NCBI GenBank assembly: GCA_003506275.1
Contig: DOBD01000205.1
Span: forward strand, 4,077-10,022
Source: Bacteroidales bacterium
Lineage (GTDB): Bacteria; Bacteroidota; Bacteroidia; Bacteroidales; UBA1402
Length of the DNA: 5,946 bases
Direction: 5' to 3'
Position numbers and translations under genes: made by a program. Positions 1 to 5,473 of this stretch are shown one piece after another (position 1 is the stretch's first letter; every line of letters starts with the position of its first letter). The notes below the pieces were generated by a model. The model had not been told where the DNA came from, made no database searches, and worked only from the letters and a program-made list of their open reading frames with translations.

Positions 1-324
1 AAAGAGGTGCATGTGGGTGGAGCCATTCTCAATCCTGTGGGACTCGCCTATGAAAAGGGCCGGAAAGCGGGTTACTACATTGACCGTTCGGGTGGTTTCA
101 GCGATAAGGCCAACAAACGCAAGGTGTATGTGGTAAACAGTGACGGTACCACCAAGGTGACTAAGTCGTTTATCTTCACCAGGTACCCTTCGGTCTTACC
201 GGGTAGCAAAATCGTCGTACCGGAGAAGGAAGAAAAGGAACGGGTAGGAGTGGCCACCTGGCTCGCTATTGCAAGCACCTTCTCTTCCCTGGCCTTGGCC
301 GTGGCCGCCATATTACCCCGATAG
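1..324 (+). CDS. Polysaccharide export protein, Wza/SLBB type (C-terminal part)
   Basis: The reading frame is open from base 1 and ends at TAG 322-324, so only the last 107 residues are visible and the true start lies upstream. The first ~45 visible residues read as an SLBB (soluble ligand-binding beta-grasp) repeat: VHVGGAILNPVG, then SGGFSDKANKRKVYVV, matching the family pattern of a V-x-G-x-V-x-x-P strand followed by an AGG-like turn and a VYV strand. PGSKIVVP (visible residues 67-74) is the usual closing motif of such proteins. A charged KEEKER stretch is followed by a hydrophobic helix (about 83-105) and the chain ends three residues later. Family members form the outer-membrane channel or periplasmic collar through which capsule or exopolysaccharide leaves the cell; the terminal helix could sit in the membrane. 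The chain-length gene starts 22 nt downstream, which supports this role. The family call is firm; the exact subtype is not, because the N-terminal domain is missing. Confidence 0.85.
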   Translation, partial: KEVHVGGAILNPVGLAYEKGRKAGYYIDRSGGFSDKANKRKVYVVNSDGTTKVTKSFIFTRYPSVLPGSKIVVPEKEEKERVGVATWLAIASTFSSLALAVAAILPR

Positions 325-346
325 TGTACTTAAGCCATCGTCACGC

Positions 347-1456
347 ATGAACGCATCAACCAAACCCAATCGTGGCCACTCGTTTGCCAACGAAATCGAC
401 TACGTACAGCTGCTTCACAAACTCTGGCAAGCCAGAAAAACCCTGTTCATCGGCCTGGGGGTCGGCGCCGTGCTGGGTGTTTTTGTCGCCCTTATCCTGC
501 CCAAACAATACAAGGTGGTGACCACCATGCTCCCCCAAAGCGAATCGGAGGGGGGGATGGGCAAATTATCCTCCCTGGCCTCGCTGGCTGGTTTCGACCT
601 CGACCTGAGCGGGGGCGAGTCTGACATTTCGCCCATCATTTTTCCGCAAATTGTGGAATCGGCTCCCTTCATGTTGGAATTGATGAACACCCCCTTTACC
701 TTCAAGGCGGTGGACCACCCGGTGTCCCTGTATGAGTACTATTACACCATCAAAAAACCGTCGTTTGGTGAGTTGGTCATGAAGTATACGGTTGGTCTGC
801 CCGGTTTACTGAAGCAATCAGTAAAGAAGAAACCGGCGCCCCATGAAGCCAAGGAGGGTGGGCCTCAGGTGCTGACTAAGGAACAGGAAGACCTGATGCT
901 GGGGCTTAAAGGGCAGATTTCCCTGACGGTCAATAAAAAGGAAGGTTACCTGACCTTGACCTGTCTGTTTGAAGAACCCCTTTTAACGGCTCAAGTGGCT
1001 GAAAAGGCACAGGAACTTCTTCAGAAGTACATCACCGCCTACAAAACCAACAAATCCAAGGACCAACTGGCCTTTATCGAGCAACGCTACGCCGAAAAGA
1101 AGGATGAATACATAAAAGCTCAGGATCGTTTGGCTTGGTTCCAGGATAGAAACCAGCATGTGAGCACAGCCGCAGCCTTGGCAGAACAGGATAGACTGGA
1201 AAGTGAAAAAGACATTGCTTATGCCGTATATACAGAGTTGGCAAAATCGTTGGAGCAATCCCGCATCCAGGTCAAACGCCAAACTCCCGTCTTCGCCATC
1301 ATCAAACCTGTGGTGGTGCCGAATGATAAATTCAAGCCGCAAAGAGGTAGAATTGTAATCTTGTTGTCATTGCTGGGTTTGATTGTCGTAGGGTCGTTAC
1401 TTTTTTCAAAGGAATACGTAAGATACCTAAAAAGTAACCTTCGTACAAAGGAGTGA
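347..1456 (+). CDS. Wzz-type polysaccharide chain-length determinant / co-polymerase
   Basis: This 369-residue inner-membrane protein probably controls polymer length and couples polymerisation to export. It has the standard Wzz layout: a short cytoplasmic N-terminus with IDYVQLLHKLW (17-27), a first membrane helix (about 32-51), a long periplasmic part, and a second helix (about 336-353) followed by a short basic tail. The segment SPIIFPQIVESAPFMLELM (95-113) is typical of the Wzz N-terminal domain. Residues about 237-310 look like coiled coil, and a proline-bearing stretch (PVFAIIKPVVVP, 314-325) leads into helix two, as is usual. A lysine-rich, low-complexity linker lies near 157-182. No Walker motifs or Tyr-rich tail follow, so there is no fused tyrosine kinase. 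ATG 347 is chosen because the frame upstream of it overlaps the export gene and reads as proline/tryptophan-rich nonsense. There is no clear Shine-Dalgarno. GC content falls sharply in the last ~130 nt. Confidence 0.9.
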   Translation: MNASTKPNRGHSFANEIDYVQLLHKLWQARKTLFIGLGVGAVLGVFVALILPKQYKVVTTMLPQSESEGGMGKLSSLASLAGFDLDLSGGESDISPIIFPQIVESAPFMLELMNTPFTFKAVDHPVSLYEYYYTIKKPSFGELVMKYTVGLPGLLKQSVKKKPAPHEAKEGGPQVLTKEQEDLMLGLKGQISLTVNKKEGYLTLTCLFEEPLLTAQVAEKAQELLQKYITAYKTNKSKDQLAFIEQRYAEKKDEYIKAQDRLAWFQDRNQHVSTAAALAEQDRLESEKDIAYAVYTELAKSLEQSRIQVKRQTPVFAIIKPVVVPNDKFKPQRGRIVILLSLLGLIVVGSLLFSKEYVRYLKSNLRTKE

Positions 1457-1479
1457 CATCTTAAGTAGTCAAACAAGGT

Positions 1480-3000
1480 ATGTCTGATCTTAAACAACGA
1501 CTGACATTAAATGCTTCAACAGCAATACTCCAGGTTGTTGTTACTGCCCTTGTCTATTTTTTTCTTTACAAGTATTTGCTGGATCACCTTGGTGAAAAGA
1601 ACCTAGGAGTTTGGTCGTTGATTTTGTCGTTTTCTTCTATTGCCAACTTGGCCAACATGGGGCTCACCTCTGGTTTGGTCAAGTTTGTTGCAGAGAGTAA
1701 GGCTAGCAATGAAAAATCAGAAATAGGTCGGTTGATTATGACCTCCCTGGTTTCCTTGTTGCTTTTGTTCGGCCTTGTATCTCTTTTGGCCTTATTTGTA
1801 TTATCCCCCTTGTTGAGATTTGTTGTTGAACCTGATTACCTTACTCTTGCCATTTCAATTATTCCATATTCGTTAGCGAGTTTCAGTATCAGTGCAATGT
1901 CTGGCGTTTTCACTTCCGTATTGGAAGGATATCAGAAAAATTACTTGCGGCATATGGTCTATCTGTTCTCGGGTTTGGTTATGTATGGCGGTACGCTATT
2001 GTTAGCACCTGAGTTTCAATTAAAGGGAGTAGCCATGGCTCAAGTTGGACAAGCGTCGTTTGTGTTTATTGCCTCATGGTTGATGATGAACCGTGTTGAT
2101 GCCAGCAACAGGGTTTCAAATTGGCGATGGAGCAACGTATCTTTTAAACGATTATTCAATTATGGATTCAAGTTTCAAGCAGTTTCCATCTTTCAATTAT
2201 TATACGAACCAACGACTAAACTATTGTTGAGTAAATTTGGGGGACTGTCTGTGTTGGCACATTATGAAATGGCAAGTCGATTAGTGACACAGTTCAGAGC
2301 TGTCTTGGTAAATGCAAATCAGGTAATCATACCTGTGGTGGCAGAGACTGCTTTAACAAAACCACGAGAAGAATTGAATGGATTGTATAAGAGAATGATG
2401 CGGCTGATGGTTTCCTTGACATTTCCTCTTACGACTTTGGTTATTATTCTCAGCCCTTTGATTGCGTTGGTATGGATTGGAAATCCAAGTCCCGTATTTT
2501 CATATTCCATGTATGTGCTCCTGCTTTCCATGATGATCAACATCGTTTCCGGTCCCGCTTATTTTAGCGCGATGGGTGAAGGGAAATTGACATCGTTGGT
2601 ATTGGTTCATGGACTAATGGCACTTTTAAATTTGACTATAGGGATTGTTCTAGGTCATTTTTTTGAGGGCTATGGAATTATTATGGCATGGGGTCTCTCA
2701 TTAACAATAGGATCTACGGTATTGATTGTTGTTTATCAACGAGCTTTAGGTGTGAGGATGCCTGCATTATTGTCAAAAAACGAATATCGATGGGTTATAT
2801 TAAGTTTGATGATCGGTATTTTGAGTATGATAATACTCCCCATGGACAAGTCTGGTGTGCCTTTTATTATACAAACAGCCATAACGATATTTATTGCCCT
2901 AAGTTGTTTTATTTTTACAATGATTATCAACCAACAGCACAAATTAATTGCGTCGGTTTTTACCTCAGCCTTTAATAACCATGGTAAGAAAATTGGGTAA
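1480..3000 (+). CDS. Wzx-like polysaccharide flippase (MVF/PST family)
   Basis: This 506-residue, strongly hydrophobic protein probably flips lipid-linked oligosaccharide repeat units from the cytoplasmic to the periplasmic face of the inner membrane. Hydrophobic segments fall near residues 11-34, 42-64, 85-109, 119-145, 157-176, 182-203, 308-333, 341-363, 371-393, 397-419, 436-454 and 462-484, with a less hydrophobic pair around 228-285. This agrees with the 12-14 helices of the family. The N-terminus fits the family: a short polar head, then helix one, then LGEKNLGVWSLILSFSSI and the NMGLTSGLVKFVAE segment that usually follows. Length is normal for Wzx. ATG 1480 lies 23 nt after the chain-length gene; an AAGG sits almost against it, too close for a normal ribosome site. 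The gene is AT-rich (about 37-38% GC in blocks counted by hand). Its last 20 nt overlap the next gene. Substrate cannot be told from sequence. A Wzy polymerase is unlikely, given the even helix spacing and absence of one large periplasmic loop. Confidence 0.88.
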   Translation: MSDLKQRLTLNASTAILQVVVTALVYFFLYKYLLDHLGEKNLGVWSLILSFSSIANLANMGLTSGLVKFVAESKASNEKSEIGRLIMTSLVSLLLLFGLVSLLALFVLSPLLRFVVEPDYLTLAISIIPYSLASFSISAMSGVFTSVLEGYQKNYLRHMVYLFSGLVMYGGTLLLAPEFQLKGVAMAQVGQASFVFIASWLMMNRVDASNRVSNWRWSNVSFKRLFNYGFKFQAVSIFQLLYEPTTKLLLSKFGGLSVLAHYEMASRLVTQFRAVLVNANQVIIPVVAETALTKPREELNGLYKRMMRLMVSLTFPLTTLVIILSPLIALVWIGNPSPVFSYSMYVLLLSMMINIVSGPAYFSAMGEGKLTSLVLVHGLMALLNLTIGIVLGHFFEGYGIIMAWGLSLTIGSTVLIVVYQRALGVRMPALLSKNEYRWVILSLMIGILSMIILPMDKSGVPFIIQTAITIFIALSCFIFTMIINQQHKLIASVFTSAFNNHGKKIG

Positions 3001-3658
3001 GACTATTTTAAGATGGTGTTTGAAATGGAAACATCGTTCAACACTCACATTGGGAGATGGTGCACACATTGGCCGTTCTTCTATTTTTGAGGGCATGAAT
3101 TTTATCGACAAACGTTCTGTATTTGTTGGTGAAATGGGGTATGGATCATATATTGCTCAAGACAGTCATTTGGAAGGAAAAATTGGCCGTTATTCGTCCA
3201 TCGGTTCCTTTGTACGTTGCAATCCTGGCACTCACCCAAGCGAGCTTTTTACGTCTACGAGCCCTGTTTTTTATTCTGTCTACAAAAAACAATTGGGGGG
3301 ATCATTGGTCGATCAATCTTGGTTTGAAGAAATGAGGTATGCTGATGATGATCATCGTTTTCCAATTATGATTGGAAATGACTGTTGGATAGGTGACGGG
3401 GTCTTTTTTACAGGCGGAATTACCGTTGGAGATGGCTCCATAGTCTTGGCACATGCAGTTGTGACCAAAAATGTCCCACCCTATGCCATTGTTGGGGGTG
3501 TCCCTGCGAAAGTTATCAAGTATCGGTTCGAAGAGGATACTATCAGGCTGTTACATCATGTACAATGGTGGAATCAACCGCCAACATGGTTAAAAGAACA
3601 CGCGGCCCTTATGAGGGATGTGAATGCCTTTGTACAATTCTTTTCAAAGCCTAAGTGA
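2981..3658 (+). CDS. Left-handed beta-helix O-acetyltransferase, XAT/CatB-like
   Basis: This 225-residue cytoplasmic enzyme probably transfers acetyl from acetyl-CoA to a sugar hydroxyl. Hexapeptide repeats begin at LGDGAHIGRSSI (24-35) and continue through KIGRYSSIGSFV (67-78). GTHPSE with His85 is placed as the catalytic histidine, followed by STSPVFYS (92-99), both hallmarks of the xenobiotic acyltransferase (XAT) branch. The C-terminal coils read IGNDCWIGDGVFF (131-143) and VVTKNVPPYAIVGGVPAKVIKYRF (160-183, with PPYAIVGGVPAKVI as the CoA-side loop). A helix with HVQWWNQPP (193-201) then closes the fold, as in this branch. ATG 2981 overlaps the flippase end by 20 nt, suggesting translational coupling. 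A TTG at 2948 would add 11 residues and a longer overlap and is less likely. In this locus the acceptor is probably a glycan or its precursor; a drug-inactivating role as in Vat/Cat enzymes is unlikely from context. Confidence 0.87.
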   Translation: MVRKLGKTILRWCLKWKHRSTLTLGDGAHIGRSSIFEGMNFIDKRSVFVGEMGYGSYIAQDSHLEGKIGRYSSIGSFVRCNPGTHPSELFTSTSPVFYSVYKKQLGGSLVDQSWFEEMRYADDDHRFPIMIGNDCWIGDGVFFTGGITVGDGSIVLAHAVVTKNVPPYAIVGGVPAKVIKYRFEEDTIRLLHHVQWWNQPPTWLKEHAALMRDVNAFVQFFSKPK

Positions 3659-3678
3659 TCGTAACTATCAAGAAGAAT

Positions 3679-4302
3679 ATGGGATTCATACAATGGATGA
3701 TTAATACAGTAAAAAAGATAGGCTTTCTCTGCCTGGTGTCCCCTTTCCAGCGCCTTATTATGGGTGCGTTGGGAAGAAAATCGTACATTCCCTTGTCAAC
3801 CCGATTGGATGGTTCAAATCGAATATTTGTGGGGTATGGGGTTACGATTGGCAGACAATCCTGGTTGGCGGCGATGCCTTTAACTGGCTCAAAAAATTGT
3901 CGCTTGATTATCGGTGATGGTACCTATGTGGGCAATCAAGCCCATTTCTATGCAACCTCCCGTATTGAAATTGGCCGTCGGGTTCTCTTTGCGGATAAGG
4001 TTTATGTATCAGACAACCTTCATTCGTACGAGGATATCGAAATGCCGATTATCGATCAACCTATTAAGCAATTGAAAGATGTAACTATCGGAGATGGGGC
4101 CTGGATTGGGGAACATGCCTGCATCATAGGTGCAAGTATTGGGAAACACAGTGTTGTTGGAGCAAACTCAGTTGTAACAAGGGACATCCCGGATTATTGT
4201 GTGGCAGTCGGGGCTCCTTCCGTCATTATTAAACGGTATTCGCACAAACTGGGTGCCTGGATTAAAACCAATGAAGATGGCTCTCCCCGTGAAAAGGAAT
4301 GA
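3679..4302 (+). CDS. Left-handed beta-helix O-acetyltransferase, WbbJ/maltose-acetyltransferase-like
   Basis: This is a 207-residue hexapeptide-repeat acyltransferase of a different branch from its upstream neighbour. An amphipathic N-terminal stretch (about 1-31) precedes coils at RIFVGYGVTIG (48-58), LIIGDGTYVGNQAHF (76-90) and RIEIGRRVLFADKVYVSD (95-112). DNLHSYEDIEMP (112-123) carries His115, the expected catalytic histidine, placed as in WbbJ and maltose/galactoside acetyltransferases. Further coils, VTIGDGAWIGEHACIIG and SIGKHSVVGANSVVTRDIPDY, end in AVGAPSVIIKRY, the variant of the A-G-x-P-A-K loop that binds CoA. It probably O-acetylates a sugar of the same polysaccharide. Start choice: ATG 3679 has AGAAGAA just upstream and leaves a 20-nt gap; GTG 3655 in the same frame would give 215 residues and a 4-nt GTGA overlap with the upstream stop. 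Both are possible and the fold is unaffected. The last residues (NEDGSPREKE) are a polar tail of no known function. Confidence 0.85.
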   Translation: MGFIQWMINTVKKIGFLCLVSPFQRLIMGALGRKSYIPLSTRLDGSNRIFVGYGVTIGRQSWLAAMPLTGSKNCRLIIGDGTYVGNQAHFYATSRIEIGRRVLFADKVYVSDNLHSYEDIEMPIIDQPIKQLKDVTIGDGAWIGEHACIIGASIGKHSVVGANSVVTRDIPDYCVAVGAPSVIIKRYSHKLGAWIKTNEDGSPREKE

Positions 4303-4333
4303 TTATCATAATCCTATGAAATGAAATGATTAT
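4298..4333 (+). repeat. Short direct repeat and palindrome in the gap before the epimerase gene
   Basis: AATGATTAT occurs twice, at 4298-4306 and 4325-4333. The first copy runs into a perfect odd palindrome, GATTATCATAATC (4301-4313): 6-nt arms around a single central C. The arms are all A/T except the outermost pair, so as RNA it could form only a weak five-pair stem with a 3-nt loop and no U-run follows; it is not a convincing terminator. It overlaps the stop codon of the acetyltransferase and fills most of the only 34-nt gap in the operon. It could be an operator-like site or chance in AT-rich sequence. Confidence 0.35.
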
Positions 4334-4336
4334 TGA

Positions 4337-5473
4337 ATGAAACACATATTAATTACTGGTGGTGCCGGTTTTATCGGCTCAAATCTGGCTCTTTTGTTAG
4401 TCAATCGTGGCTATGTTGTAACAGTATTAGACAAACTGTCTCCTCAGATACATGGCCCAAATCCAGAAACGGACTCTCCCCTTTTTCGTTCCATTATTGA
4501 TAAGGTTAAATTCATCAAAGGCTCGGTCACATCAAGAAAGGATTTGTTGGAGGCGCTTCTTGGGCAAGATGCTATCGTCCATTTAGCGGCAGAAACTGGC
4601 ACAGGGCAGTCTATGTATGAAATTGACAACTATGTGGCTGTTAATTGTGGTGGGACGGCATTGCTTCTTGATGTATTGACCAACGTTCCCAATAACGTGA
4701 AAAAGGTCATTGTTGCATCATCAAGGGCGATTTATGGTGAGGGCAAGTATGTTTGTTCAGAGCATGGCATCGTTTATCCACTCGTACGCTCTGAAAAGGA
4801 CTTGAAAGCAGGTGATTTCTCCTGCAAATGCCCCCTTTGTCATCGTAATGTAGATGTCGTTCCAACATCAGAAGATAGCAAGATTCATCCGACCTCTATT
4901 TATGGGATAACCAAACAAAACCAGGAGCAGATGGTTCTGATGGTTTGCAAGAACCTTGGTATTTCCGGCGTGGCTTTGCGCTACCAAAATGTATATGGCC
5001 CAGGTCAATCGTTACAAAACCCTTATACGGGTATTTTATCTGTTTTTTCCACCCGCATTCGTAACCATAAATCGGTTCTGCTTTTTGAGGACGGTTATGA
5101 ATCCCGAGATTTTGTATACATTGAGGATGTTGTTAATGCAACAGCGCTATGTCTGGAACGTGAAGAGGCAAAAGACCGCGTCTTTAACGTGGGAAATGGG
5201 GTCAGAACGGATGTAAGAACTGTAGCTGAGACGCTGGTTAAGCATTATGGCATTGACGTACCAGTTGATATTACCGCCACCTTTCGAGTCGGTGATATAA
5301 GGCATAACTTTGCTGATTCTACATTGATTGAAACGGTGTTGGGATTTAAGCCAAAGTGGACGTTTGACGCTGGTATCAAGGCGTTTACGAATTGGGTCTT
5401 AACGCAGGAGATTATGGTTGACCGATACGATGCGTCCATTGAAGAAATGAAGCAAAAAGGATTGTATAAATGA
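4337..5473 (+). CDS. NAD-dependent epimerase, probable dTDP-L-rhamnose 4-epimerase (WbiB-like)
   Basis: This is a 378-residue extended short-chain dehydrogenase/reductase acting on a nucleotide sugar in the cytoplasm. The Rossmann motif GGAGFIG (8-14) and Asp32 at the end of strand two fit NAD binding. The active site shows SSRAIYGEG (128-136) and YGITK with Tyr189 and Lys193. The segments LSPQIHG (34-40), RYQNVYGPGQSLQNPYTGI, EDGYESRDFVYIEDVV and FRVGDIRHNFAD are, from memory, the signature set of enzymes annotated dTDP-L-rhamnose 4-epimerase, which interconvert dTDP-L-rhamnose and dTDP-6-deoxy-L-talose. Between Ser129 and Tyr189 lies an insert with Cys140, His143, Cys163, Cys165 and Cys168 (CxxH and CxCxxC), shared by that subgroup and possibly metal-binding. 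ATG 4337 follows a 34-nt gap; the 3' end overlaps the glycosyltransferase by 4 nt (ATGA). Alternatives are a UDP-glucose or GDP-sugar epimerase/dehydratase. The fold is certain, the substrate moderately so; no rml genes are in view. Confidence 0.85.
   Translation: MKHILITGGAGFIGSNLALLLVNRGYVVTVLDKLSPQIHGPNPETDSPLFRSIIDKVKFIKGSVTSRKDLLEALLGQDAIVHLAAETGTGQSMYEIDNYVAVNCGGTALLLDVLTNVPNNVKKVIVASSRAIYGEGKYVCSEHGIVYPLVRSEKDLKAGDFSCKCPLCHRNVDVVPTSEDSKIHPTSIYGITKQNQEQMVLMVCKNLGISGVALRYQNVYGPGQSLQNPYTGILSVFSTRIRNHKSVLLFEDGYESRDFVYIEDVVNATALCLEREEAKDRVFNVGNGVRTDVRTVAETLVKHYGIDVPVDITATFRVGDIRHNFADSTLIETVLGFKPKWTFDAGIKAFTNWVLTQEIMVDRYDASIEEMKQKGLYK

Noticed and set aside
269..346. N-terminal extension of the chain-length protein upstream of ATG 347
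   Set aside because: It overlaps the export gene by 56 nt and would add a Pro/Trp-rich stretch unlike any Wzz N-terminus; it is the GGCC-rich end of the export gene read in another frame.
983..1342. Open frame of 119 codons on the minus strand inside the chain-length gene
   Set aside because: It lies wholly opposite a well-supported gene, shows no recognisable motif and is Cys/Phe-rich in a way typical of antisense frames. Other minus-strand frames (for example 415-705, 1219-1497 and 2319-2543) fail in the same way.
1447..1453. AAAGGAG, a strong Shine-Dalgarno-like run at the end of the chain-length gene
   Set aside because: It lies 26 nt before the flippase ATG, and no usable start codon occurs at normal spacing; the only GTG there (1453) meets a stop after two more codons. 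It is explained by Lys-Glu codons.
2467..2489. Small inverted repeat GGATT-GGA-AATCC in the flippase gene
   Set aside because: Five-pair stem inside a coding region with no U-run or boundary nearby; expected by chance in a window of this size.
2688..2975. 95-codon frame inside the end of the flippase gene
   Set aside because: It is out of frame with the flippase, Tyr/Cys-rich, has no family resemblance and is fully covered by the hydrophobic C-terminal helices of the flippase.
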